A DNA stretch of 64,000 nt from Perkinsus olseni. Its lineage: Eukaryota > Perkinsozoa > Perkinsida > Perkinsidae. Shown piece after piece: positions 1 through 9,622 of this stretch (its first letter is position 1; each line of letters opens with the position of its first letter). The stretch covers positions 53,008-117,007 of the forward strand of contig JABANP010000139.1 of the NCBI GenBank assembly GCA_013115135.1, in the 5' to 3' direction. The notes beneath the pieces were generated by a model. It was given only the letters and a program-made list of their open reading frames with translations, was not told where the DNA came from and did no database searches. A program made the position numbers and the translations under genes.

Positions 1-182
1 ACGACCTTTCCCGCGAAATGCGTCCTCGAGGTTAAGATTCATTTGTGTATCTTGTGACAAGATTCTTGTCCCTCTGCTGTTGTATGCCATTAAGGGCCCA
101 TCCCTGCGCTTTCGACCATGACATCAAAACGGCACTCATCTAGCTGTAACCTCTCGGGAATTGTTGCTGCTTTCTCTGTTAG

Positions 183-1200
183 ATTCTTCTTCGTCATAAA
201 CTGGCGTATGTTCCCACTGCAGCTCGCTGTGACGTACTCAGTGGATCTGAATGGCGCCCTCTTCACATCGGACGAGGTTGGTGCAGTGGGGAAGACAGCC
301 CGCCAGTGTTCCTCCAGCCCGGGTTCGAATCCTTGTATGATATTTTTTCCGTTCAGCCATACGCCGTGGCCTTCCGACGGTATATACAGTTGAACGATGC
401 TGACAGGAACTCCAAGCTAAAGGTCATCCCTCGCGTGGTGGAGGGCCCGTGGCTGGTCAAGAAGGTGAGACGATCAGTCTTGCGTCGCCGGGGATGATGA
501 CCCGGTCTGCCGTCCCTCCCTCTGGAGAGCTCATTTCATGGGAAGACTACATTCATTCAGAAAATTTTTTCGTCGAGAATTTGATCCGTGACATTTTGCA
601 CCCAATATGATAGTACAAAATTTGAGGTCCACAAGAGCCCTAGATAAAAAGTTGTGCCGGTGACTCGAAACGGGCTCTTTAAACAGCGCGTACCATATGC
701 GGGAGATTCCTCAAAGCCTGGGATAGAGCTGTGCTCGCTTTTCCGCGAATATTTGAAAATTCTATTCCGGTCACTCACTAGAAGTTGCTCAAAAAGAGGC
801 GTTAGAGATGGCGTTGGTGGTCAGGCGGTGGGCCAAACACCTACAATCATCGGCAGGAAGTTAGTGACGGAGCATCACTCAGGAGACCGCTATGTGGAAG
901 CATCGATTGACGTCTTCTCGAGCGTCGCTGCCAAGCACACGCTGTCACTGGTGAGTGCTCGGTTGGGACCTCCTGTGCAGTGAACCGGGATTCTTCAGGT
1001 CGTGGGAGCTGCCAAGAAGCTGGTCATTGATGTGGGGTTCGTGATAGAGGGCCAGTGTGATGTGAGTGAATGAACGCGCTCGCCCTGATGATCGATTCTG
1101 TCGATTTTAGGATGAGCTTCCGGAGCGATTGATCGGTGGCTTCAGGGTTCGGTATCCGGACCTCACTCTGACACGTAAAATACATTGCAGCGAGCAGTAA
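183..1200 (+). CDS. EDR2_C (DUF1336) domain protein, copy 1, 5' end outside window
   Basis: Five exons fit in phase: 183-276, 357-464, 825-950, 999-1061 and 1111-1200 (stop TAA), all with GT-AG introns. The translation carries the landmarks of the C-terminal domain of plant ENHANCED DISEASE RESISTANCE 2: FFFVINWRM, VIPRVVEGPWLVKK followed by AVGQTPTIIGRK, RYVEASIDVFSSVA, LVIDVGFVIEG and DELPERLIGGFRVRYP. In plants this domain follows PH and START lipid-binding domains; its biochemical role is poorly defined. Upstream exons lie left of the window. It ends with a short tail (LTLTRKIHCSEQ) unlike copy 2. Exon boundaries were set by eye but are supported by identical exon lengths (93, 108, 126 and 63 coding nt) in the neighbouring copy. 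Confidence 0.8.
277..356 (+). other. intron with tRNA-like sequence
   Basis: This 80-nt intron starts GTTGGTGCAGTGGGGAAGAC and contains GGGTTCGAATCC at about 321-332, a perfect Pol III B-box match behind an A-box-like stretch. The T-stem pairs imperfectly and no full cloverleaf can be drawn, so it is not called as a tRNA gene. A tRNA-derived SINE remnant is possible. Confidence 0.35.
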
Positions 1201-2113
1201 ATACATCTGATCATTACCTGACCTTTTTCGTATCTCACACGGTCAACCCTAGGATTCCTCCTGCCGGTTAATTTTTCGCTTGTAACATTTCTGCCGGTAA
1301 ATCCATGTTTATATTCTCTTACCAAGTCTGCGGCGTATCGTCACGCGCCACGAAATTGCAGCTTCAGTCTCTCACCTGGCCGTTGCTTGCGTTAAACCGA
1401 AGGCTCTTCCATGAGATCCACCTTGTTGATGTGACATCGTCCAGAACGGTGGTCGCGATCGTTCCCATCAAGATGGCGGCTTTCGGCGTGAGTCTTGCGC
1501 ACAAGTCTATCATTGGCCAGCTCGTCGGGCACTAGGCTTCATTTGAGTATGCTTGATACTGCTCCTGTTGTTCTTGTTGTTATCAGTGCTCTGCTAGGAG
1601 GTCCTTCAATGATTGGAGTCCAATTCATACCGGTGTGGTCGGTAGTTTCTCAGGCGTGTTGTTTGTCGTAGCAGTTTTTGTTAAACATTGGTGACGATGC
1701 TGGGACGCGCGATGGAGGCAAGAGCCGCTGACGAAGAAGATGATGATGATGTCGATAAGAGAGAGCTTCAATTTCAGCAGCACTACTACGGTGAGTAGAG
1801 TTGGTTGGGCCATCGGTGGATGGGATTTGGTGGTAGGGTCTGCGGCTTCCACTATGACAGGAGACACGGACGTGCAGGACGGGCTCCAGCATGCTCTACA
1901 GTGGAGCAATGATGAGGAAGCTGCCAACACATGGTAGGTCGTGGGTTCGATCCTCGCAGTATACCATTTTCTGATGATGGTTCCACGGGTTCTAGCGATC
2001 GGATTGACGAGTATGGTATGAACACGAGCTGAAGAAGCATCCAAGGTCGATCACTGCCGTTGGCGGAAAGGTCACTCACCTGGTTATCACTTCAACCGTT
2101 TTTGGCTCTTCAG
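1201..2113 (+). other. intergenic DNA plus unresolved 5' exons of EDR2_C copy 2
   Basis: Copy 2 must begin here, because its EDR2_C domain is already under way at 2114. Candidate coding pieces are near 1474 (ATGGCGGCTTTCGGC followed by GTGAGT) and 1860-1931 (between a CAG acceptor and GTAGGT). I cannot join them in one frame. A GAT microsatellite lies near 1738. GGGTTCGATCC near 1944 resembles a tRNA T-arm with five pairs (two of them wobble). Confidence 0.3.
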
Positions 2114-3426
2114 GGACAGACTAGACTGCACTACGGTGAATGTTCGCGGTGATCTCTATCAGTATGATCAGCAGAAGTTCCCGAGTCTGCCCGCGTTGAT
2201 GACTCTCGGTAAGTACGCGGCCTTCGAGACTTCTTTTCCCTAGAGAGAGGCTCTTCATAAGAGGTTGCCGTTTCAGTTTCTTTCGACGCGTTCCAGACCT
2301 CAACCGGCGTTTATTCTGCTGTCCAGGACCCTCGTTGCGAGGCCAACAAGATTTGGAAAGAAAATGAAAGAAAGTGAGAAACCGTTTGTCTGTTCTTTTG
2401 CTCTTACAGTATCTTCGACGCCTTGTTGATGGCTGGATGTTTCAGGTTTCTATTCGTTGTCAACTGGCGGATGACGCCGGTCCAGTTCGTCCTCACTTTT
2501 GCGGTCGATCTCAGCAGCGAGATATTCACCTCCGATAAAGTGACCTTTCTGTCTTTGCCCGTGGTCGACCTAAGATACCCTTCGTTTTAGCCCTTCGCGA
2601 GACTCTTCCATCGGTTCATTGCGATGGAGACCGATGAGCGTAACAAGCGATTGAAGGTGATTCCTCGCGTGGTCGAGGGTCCTTGGTTTGTGAAACGAGT
2701 AAGTAGAGATGGTTCTGGGCGTCTATGACGGTACATGCGTCGTACATGGACCACGAAGGCCGCTGGACTAGGGCGACTAGTCGAATCAGTTTGGTCAGTG
2801 GCAAGACTTATTGATCTCGAGAAAACCAGTAGGACAAGGCTGATGTGTTGAACGCAATGAGCACTTATCGAGCTCGTTGGAAGGCCTCCAGGGTTGGAGC
2901 TGTCGGTGATCTGACTCGTCGACTTGCTATGCCTCACTCACCTGTGTGAACCTCCGCGAACGCTGATTGATCGGTCCTCGTTTAGGCGATTGGGGAGACA
3001 CCGGCTATTATCGGTACTAAAATCGATACCGAATATTATAACGGTTATCGCTACATGGAGGCTTCGATTGATGTCTACTCAAGCTCTGTGGCACGACATA
3101 TCGTATCACTGGTGAGTAGAGGAGAACACAAGTCGACTTTCCCTACGGATCTTCTAGGTCACTGATGCGGCGAAGAGACTCGTGATTGATATTGGGTTTG
3201 TTATTGAGGGACAGTCTGACGTAAGTGAGGGTTAATGGTGACCATTGCTCTTTCGGATGGGGTTCGATTGCGCCTGCGTGTGATTTCTGGGGTTCTCACA
3301 GTCGGATTGCCTCACGAGAGGTCTTCTATCACTGTTCAGGATGAGTTGCCCGAGCGTATGCTTGGAGGTTTCCGCGTTCGCTATCCCGACTTGCAGTCCC
3401 TCCGTCACCTCGAAGACCCTGAGTGA
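2114..3426 (+). CDS. EDR2_C (DUF1336) domain protein, copy 2
   Basis: Seven phase-consistent exons: 2114-2208, 2277-2373, 2446-2539, 2591-2698, 2986-3111, 3158-3220 and 3340-3426 (stop TGA). The first two encode the start of the domain (DRLDCTTVNVRGDLYQYDQQ, then VSFDAFQTSTGVYSAVQDPR), the rest FLFVVNWRM, VIPRVVEGPWFVKR joined to AIGETPAIIGTK, RYMEASIDVYSSSVA, LVIDIGFVIEG and ELPERMLGGFRVRYP. Exon sizes and phases equal those of copy 1 immediately upstream, so this is a tandem duplication with clear protein divergence. The true start lies upstream among exons I could not resolve. Family assignment is firm; function in this organism is unknown. Confidence 0.8.
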
Positions 3427-3845
3427 TTGTTACTGGCCTTTTTAGTGCCGATGAAACACCAAATATTTTTTGGCCTCTTTCAAGTCTGCCGATTCTATTG
3501 CAATGCAGCTTCGGCAGCTCATATCATAGGTTACTGGAAAGAGTTGTGGCTTTTCTGAGTTGAGAGTGGTTACTGATTTCACCATCCTTGCCTCCTCGGT
3601 GGCTCGTGGTGGATGAAGAGGATTGAAAATACTTCGCAGGGAGCGCGGCGAATTGGCCGAGAGCTTGATCGAAGGGTATGACGGCAAGAGGGACTCTACG
3701 GCACATAGGAGAAGGTTGACAAATGAAGGAGAGATGTTGCTGAGGGTGCTGAAAACGCCCTTGTGAGTCACAAGGCCACAAGTAAAAATCACAAGTTGTG
3801 ACCTCCAGCCTGGAGGCTCCAGGTGATAAATTATAACTAATACAG
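3427..3845. other. intergenic, no gene seen
   Basis: Open frames here are short and lack intron-consistent extensions. The only structured element is the fold-back site at 3803-3822. Confidence 0.5.
3803..3822. repeat. 6-1-6-1-6 fold-back site
   Basis: CTCCAG-C-CTGGAG-G-CTCCAG, all three hexamers exact. It lies just before the start of duplication unit A. Confidence 0.9.
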
Positions 3846-4305
3846 GTCGTTTAATCTGCAAGCTTTGCTGCAGAGGTGGACGACCGACGAGGGCGGGAGA
3901 GTGAAAATCATATTGTTCTCGTTCGTGACAGGGCTTATAATATATTCTGCTATCCTTCGTTCAGAATGAACCATTTCGCTTGCAAGCGTCACGTCGGCGT
4001 AGCATCTCGCGATGAGGTTATGGCGCGAAGAGTAAACACGGTCAGAGGCACGTTCGAATGGCGCGAAGGTGGTGCCATCAGGCTGTACAGTGGACTCGTC
4101 TTAAACGCAGACTTCCTCGCATGAGCATCCCGCACCACGACGTGACGTCGGGTGTTATTCTCTACTACATGATGTTCCGGCGGCCCGGATCCACTACCTA
4201 GTCAACGGCGACTACGAGTGAGCCGGTAAGGGTTGCCCGTCGGCCGCAGCTGACCCAGCTGCCCAGCTGAGCTGGGCTTTGCAAGAGGCGTGCTCTGCAG
4301 GGCGA

Positions 4306-4350
4306 CACAAATCTTTCTAGCTGCAGGCCTTGCAGCTAGACAGATTTGTG
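4306..4350. repeat. long hairpin
   Basis: CACAAATCT..CTAGCTGCA, loop GGCCT, TGCAGCTAG..AGATTTGTG. The related copies at 9 and 13 kb carry only the right half, so the left arm is an inverted addition. Confidence 0.75.
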
Positions 4351-5006
4351 CAGCAATAGAGACGGAGGTTTCGCCGGGGAGCGCTTATGTTACGTCAGGG
4401 TGGTCACTGTTCCTGCTGAGCACAAGCGTCTCCGGTATCGTTATTGCGTGGCATACGCTGCCTGCCAAACAGGTCCTTTATTTATCCATGACGGTGACGG
4501 GTAAGGCAGATTGGTCCACAGGGTAAGGCAGAGTCCCCGATCATTGCATAATGGAGTATGTCTGCAAGGAGTCGGGCTAGCGACTCTCGGTGAAGATCCT
4601 GACGTCGCGGTTTCTCCCGGGCCACATGGAGTCGAGGAACCGAGACATGTCACACTCTGTTGTTGGATACTGTTGAGTGGTCGGTAGCTCCGATCGAGGA
4701 GATGTTTCTGCTGTGTGGCTCACAGACAACATGTCAATGGAGGGCCTACATGCGGTGTACGTCGGAGAGTGTGTCATTCTATATCGAGAGGTCTTCAAGG
4801 ACCTCTAGAAGGCTGATATCCGGTGGCTCAAGACCAACGGACCAATGGTGGATGCTCTTTTTAGTGTCGCTGGGCCAGCGGCGCTGTCTCCTCGAGAGCC
4901 GCTCTTCCCATTGATTAGTTGAGTTGTGATCACTAGGGAAGCTGGGCATCAGGCGCTGAGCGCAGTTCCGCCATATCTATCGTTATTGAATGAATGATTG
5001 AACTTT

Positions 5007-5035
5007 CAACTGTGTCTAGCTGCTAGACACAGTTG
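5007..5035. repeat. palindrome, 14-bp arms, one-base centre
   Basis: CAACTGTGTCTAGC-T-GCTAGACACAGTTG. Pairing continues for 3 bp beyond a mismatch on each side. The paralogous site near 14360 lacks it. Confidence 0.85.
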
Positions 5036-5934
5036 GAAGTTGCTAGACTCTAGCATAGCAAGCGAGGATGTCGATTCCTGTTTCAGGTATGCGATTCTGT
5101 GGGTCGCACTACCCGCCAAGAATAGCCATCGTGTCAATTTCGACGAGTCATTCAGTAATACGTTTTCTCTCGAAGGCAGCGAGCCCATGATAACTTACAG
5201 GTATGACAGAGGCTCATTCTGATTGCGAGTCACGATAGCGAGGAGCACGGAGGGCGAGGTCAAGCTCGACCACAAGAGGTACATCTACAATTTCTGCCAT
5301 TGGAAGAGTCACTCTTCACGTGCGTGAGACTAGTAGTCTCATACCACTATCCCGCTTCTCGTTGCGTGAGAGCATCATAAAGACGGCCTTCTTGCCGAAT
5401 AAAATTTGGCCGAAGCTGCCGGGCGCCATGGTTCCATCCTCGGCAACTCATATCGTGAGTCCTCGGATAGGCTCGATTCACGAATGCCTCACTGGAGGTG
5501 ATCTGGTCAACTTAACCCGAAATTAGGCCCTCAAAGTGCCCGATTTCCGTTTCCAGCAGAAACTTGCTACCCTCTGCAGGCCACCTAAACTTCAGGTGGT
5601 GTGGAGGTAGCACTCTGAGCACTCTAATGACCCTCAATCTCGAGAACAAAACCGTTAACTTGTCAGAGCGAAAATGTCCTCCAGTGTAGCTGACGAATAA
5701 AAAAATGGGGCTCACTGGCTCAGCAAAGGCCAAACCGCTTAGCCTGTTCGGCGGGCAGACGCGCCAAGCTTGAGCCCATCCGGCTAAAGCGGACAGGCCT
5801 TTTACCAGCCTCTCACGACAGACATGAGAAAATTACAAATGATATCACCACGAGCTCCAAAGCTCTGTGGCAAGCCTGGCGTTGAGCAGAGGATGTAGGC
5901 TGGGAAGGACTGACTGCAAGCGTTGTTGTGGTAG

Positions 5935-5954
5935 TTGTCTCAGACAACTTGTCT
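5935..5954. repeat. 6-1-6-1-6 fold-back insertion in carboxylesterase A
   Basis: TTGTCT-C-AGACAA-C-TTGTCT. Copies B and C have a single TTGTCT at 9745-9750 and 15310-15315, so 14 nt were gained. Confidence 0.95.
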
Positions 5955-6183
5955 GAATGTCGGCACGCAGATCGTGGAATCCAAACGGGTGTTCATCCCA
6001 CCACTGACATAGTTCAATCGACGGCATCTCATTATCGGGGTAGAGGTTGTTGAGTCTCCATGGCTGCATGCTGAGCACATCGCCAATGTGCATGCAGGCT
6101 CCTTGAGCCGGGGAGCCATTGAGGCGAGAGTTGTAGGGCAACCAGGGAGGGATAGATCCATTCGGTAACCCTGGGCAGTATTG

Positions 6184-6203
6184 TCGCAACTTGCGACTCG
6201 CAA
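6184..6203. repeat. 6-1-6-1-6 fold-back insertion in carboxylesterase A
   Basis: TCGCAA-C-TTGCGA-C-TCGCAA. Copies B and C have one TCGCAA at 9980-9985 and 15545-15550. Confidence 0.95.
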
Positions 6204-7917
6204 GCCTGTTGGGGTTCCGTGGGCGGCCATATGGGCCCACATACACGAGATGGCATCACTGACATGATGGAAGGTGTCGCCAAGTTCTCGAGGAGAGTGG
6301 GCCATGAACGTGTCCGCTGACAACAAGGACAGGCCAGGTTGGGAGAAGTTAGCCGGATCCTCACCGAACTCTTTGAATACGAAGGCGAGATCGGCGGAGT
6401 GATAAGTGCCCAACTGGCCAACCGTCAGGTTCCCGAAAGTGGGCGAAAGGGTTCCGAGGTTCAAGGTCGCCAAAGATCCGAAAAGATCCGGTTTGTCGAA
6501 GAAATACATCCACGTCGGAGACTTTCCCGTCTTCCTAAGTGCTTCGGCGAGACGTCTACCAGAGCAGTGAAAGAAGGAGTCCCTTATGAAATATGCAGCC
6601 CGCTGGAAAGGACCGTTGTCGGGGCCGTAGACGGAGGCGTATGCCTTGGGAGGATAAAACGTCTCGACTTCCTGGGAGGCGGTATCGTTCTGCAAGAAGT
6701 GGTTGACGGTCCTCTGAAAACCCTGCTCACCAAGAGTTAGTTCATCGCCTGGGACCAAGCCCGGAAGCAGAAAACCAATGAAGGAGCCTTCGTCTCTGGT
6801 GAAGCCTATGACCAAGGGGCCGTCGTTGTGGTTGCCATTCTCCACAATCCGAAGAGGGTTATCAGGAAGAGTCGTACCGTCGATGATCGGACCAACAGGC
6901 AAATTGGGGAAGAAGGACGATGCCCAGGTTGGCGCACGGCCCGGGTCGAACCGAATTCCGTCTGGTATAGCAAATCCCTGAGGACCGACTCGACGAAGGC
7001 AGACGAGATCATTGCCATCCTTGCACCCTGCGAGCTCCGATGCTACCCAATCGTAGTACGTGAAAGCATCAGTCGAGTTCTGAAAGAGCATGGGAGTTGA
7101 AGTCGTTCCGGACTGCATTATGGCCGAATGGAAAAGGCCTTTACTGCCAGGAGCTGCAAGATGCCACATAACGGTGCACGCCCCTGCTGAGTGTCCGAAC
7201 AACAGGACTCTGTTCTTGTCCCCACCGAAGGCCTCGATATTCTCTTGCACCCATTTGAGACCGAGCTGGGTGTCCAAAGCTCCCCAATCGCCGGTGGTCC
7301 CTTCTTCTGATAGGGATCTTTGAGATCCGAAGAACCCCAAGTGCCCCAGCCTTTAGTTCAGCGTAACCACAATAACATCATGTGTAGCTGCTAAGGCTGT
7401 ACTGTTGTTCAGCAACCCGTTACCATTAACATAACCTCCGTCATGTATCCAGAACATGACCGGAAGTTTCGACCTTCCGCCTTGAGCTGTTGATGGGCGA
7501 AAGACGTTCAGGTAGAGGCAATCTTCCTGCCCAGTTATGTTACCAGTATTACCAAGAAACCCTGAGCTCACTTAGACGCAGATGCTCTCTGGCGTTACCA
7601 TTGGCCGAGTGCATGTCCAGTTCTCAGAAGTATAGGGTTGAGGGGGTCGGAATCGTAGTTGACCGACCGGAGGCTCAGCATAGCGAATCCCGAGGAAAGC
7701 CTCCACGTCTTGTATGATGGGCTGCTGTAGGGAAGTATTCTGCTTCGTCACCAGTCCTGATATTGGGCCGTTAGCGATCTGCACTGGCTGGAAGCCAGTG
7801 GCAGCAGAAAGCAAGATGGTAGGAGGAAGCAGAGCGATTTTCATGAATAAGGACCCGCTGAGAATACACGAGGTTGAACATCTTTGTCAAAGACTCTTTG
7901 ATGGAGATGCAGTAGCT

Positions 7918-7937
7918 TCCTTAGTAAGGAATCCTTA
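7918..7937. repeat. 6-1-6-1-6 fold-back site
   Basis: TCCTTA-G-TAAGGA-A-TCCTTA, about 75 nt upstream of the carboxylesterase A start codon. Confidence 0.9.
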
Positions 7938-8125
7938 CGCGTAAAACAGCCTATCGGCACCGCAATCACGAGGAAAATGCGGAGTTGAGGCTTACTCTGC
8001 CCTGCTGTGTTGAGCACAGTGCTACGAAACATCAGGAACAGTGCAGACACGAGTGTCCACGCGTAGCACGCGTAATGCCACGGGCACTATAGTGACAACC
8101 ATCTCCACTGCTCACTAACTATCAG

Positions 8126-8145
8126 TATCTCCGAGATACTATCTC
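8126..8145. repeat. 6-1-6-1-6 fold-back site
   Basis: TATCTC-C-GAGATA-C-TATCTC, followed directly by GTATC. Confidence 0.9.
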
Positions 8146-8282
8146 GTATCGTTCTGCGCCTACCACTCGCGTGCATGAGAACAAGTGCTACACTAGGCTT
8201 AGCTTAGTAACTGTAGGTCACATTATTGCATAGCTTTCCTCGACTCGAGGGTCTTGAGTCCAACTCTGCCGTTGTTTGAACC

Positions 8283-8325
8283 CCGTCTCAAATAGCCACA
8301 CTGTACTGAGTTGTAGTGCACACAT
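8283..8325 (-). repeat. dispersed repeat core, reverse copy
   Basis: Reads on the minus strand ACAACTCAGTACAGTGTGGC then TATTTGAGACGGGG. Other copies are at 11821, 12290 and 26474. Confidence 0.7.
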
Positions 8326-9293
8326 GTGACACGCGTGTAGAACACTTGATGCGTCCTGTTGGTGGCCCCCTGATCCTCAGCTGACAAACTCGACATAGAG
8401 ACAATTTTCGGGAGAGCTAAGCTAACCGCCTAGCCGCCGTCTCCACGTCACCTCCAGTGACGCAAGACGAGACGTGACCACCTAGGTGACGCGTGCGCCG
8501 CGCACCTAACGTGCGCGCTAGCCTGCCAGCTACTGTAGCTGGGCTACACGTCCGTAACCTACCTGATGCGCCGCATAGCATGCGTAATGAGTGTCTGTTG
8601 TAGCTATACTCTTCCACGCATAACGTAGGTGCATTCCCATTGTATTTAGAAGAGAATCGAGTGATTTTCGTTAGGAGCACTCCCTCCCAGTGCCGTCACC
8701 CGCGGTGCGGATACAAGCGGTATAGTTCGCGCTATGGAGTTGCTTTCTCGCTTGCTCTCCTCGTAAGTACGCTTTGAGCCCTGTTCTATTCAAGGATAAG
8801 GTAGTAGGTTGACTGGAAGTATAGTGGTCAATCGTCTCTGAGGGTTCACTAACGTTCACGGGAACCGTCCTCCTCGACAGCCTGCAAAGCGGACTCAATC
8901 GTGACACTGAAATGCTCACAGACAAACGAGAAAGGGGACATCTCGGTGTTTGAGATAGAGACTTCCTGGGCTCTTTAACAATCAGGTTGCTGACCCTTTC
9001 TCGTGCCTGGTGCAGCGCTCTGACAGCGCCGCTCTCTCCTGCATCTCTCATGAGCCGCTACGGAGGATACTTGCCCATTGACAGCCCGCCCCCGCCCATC
9101 AGGATTATGTCTATGGCACGGAGAGGATCAAGGTTGTGGGTCCACCGGGTGCGAATACGAATTACCATGAGTCTTGGAACCGCGGGCCATTAACTCGTCA
9201 ATGGTGTCTATGAGCGAGCCTTCAGAGGATGCCCGTCAAGACTCTCGACTCAGGAGCAGCTGGGCCATGCAAGAGACACCTGCAACTAGCCAT

Positions 9294-9344
9294 ATTCGTG
9301 TCGGACATATAGGCGGAACTTCCGCATATATTTCCGACACGAAT
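9294..9344. repeat. long quasi-palindrome, one-base centre
   Basis: Centred on C 9319. Arms of about 25 bp pair with two mismatches (GGCGGAA-C-TTCCGC at the core). The homologous positions in the 4.3 and 13.7 kb blocks are not palindromic in this way. Confidence 0.75.
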
Positions 9345-9622
9345 GTCCGCCGCGGAAGTTTCGCCGGGGAGCGCTTATCTTACGACAGAGTGGTCACTAT
9401 CTGCAGAGGGCAGCACTTCGACAACCCTTTTACGTACTACTGTTCAGAACAAAACCGATAACTTGCCAGAATGAAAATAGCATAGCCAGTATAGCTGACG
9501 GATAAGAAAGTGGGGCTCACTGGCTCGGGAAGGGCCAAACTGGCTCGTTTGGCCTGTTTGGCGGCCAGAAGTGCCAAGCTTTGGCCCATCCGGCTAAAAC
9601 CGGCAAACCCCTTGCCGGCCTC

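Larger units (their letters stand above)
3846..5520. repeat. non-coding part of duplication unit A
   Basis: Clearly alignable with 13238-14950, in part also with 9190-9420. Shared landmarks are GGTCGTTTAATCTGCAAGCT at the left edge, the run ending AATGGCGCGAAGG, GAGTCGGGCTAGCGACTC, and CTGCCATTGGAAGAGTCACT. No credible protein. Differences from the 13 kb copy are mainly inverted-repeat insertions (4261-4277, 4306-4350, 5007-5035, 5325-5346). Confidence 0.75.
5813..7844 (-). pseudogene. carboxylesterase copy A, disabled
   Basis: Same type-B carboxylesterase as the intact copy at 9.6-11.6 kb, starting MKIALLPPTILLSA at 7844. It retains the Ser (GHSAG), Glu (RDEGSFIG) and His (TYHSADLAF) regions. 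Four lesions break it: a CAA-to-TAA stop at 7572-7574, a Tyr-to-TAA stop at 7353-7355, and two 14-nt fold-back insertions at 6184-6203 and 5935-5954, each shifting the frame. The sibling copies lack all four, so they are lesions of this copy. Substitution lesions beside the insertions argue against sequencing error. Unspliced rescue is not possible; I see no intron at the stops. Confidence 0.85.
7845..9622. other. intergenic between carboxylesterases A and B
   Basis: Contains fold-back sites (7918-7937, 8126-8145, a near-match at 8528-8547) and the dispersed repeat core at 8283-8325 in reverse orientation. A block at about 8700-8960 matches 12300-12610. A short stretch at 9190-9420 is shared with the 4.2 and 13.6 kb blocks. 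Predicted peptides here follow the DNA repeats and are not believed. Confidence 0.6.

Noticed and set aside
277..356. A functional tRNA gene at the B-box near 321
   Set aside because: The T-stem has a mismatch and no acceptor or anticodon stem pairs; it lies wholly in an intron.
3858..3880. CTGCAAGCTTTGCTGCAG as a fold-back site
   Set aside because: The arms do not fit the single-base-centre pattern, and it is shared unchanged by units A and C.
4818..4840. Spliced-leader-like GGTGGCTCAAG
   Set aside because: Only the last bases resemble a dinoflagellate-type leader; the rest does not, and no donor follows.
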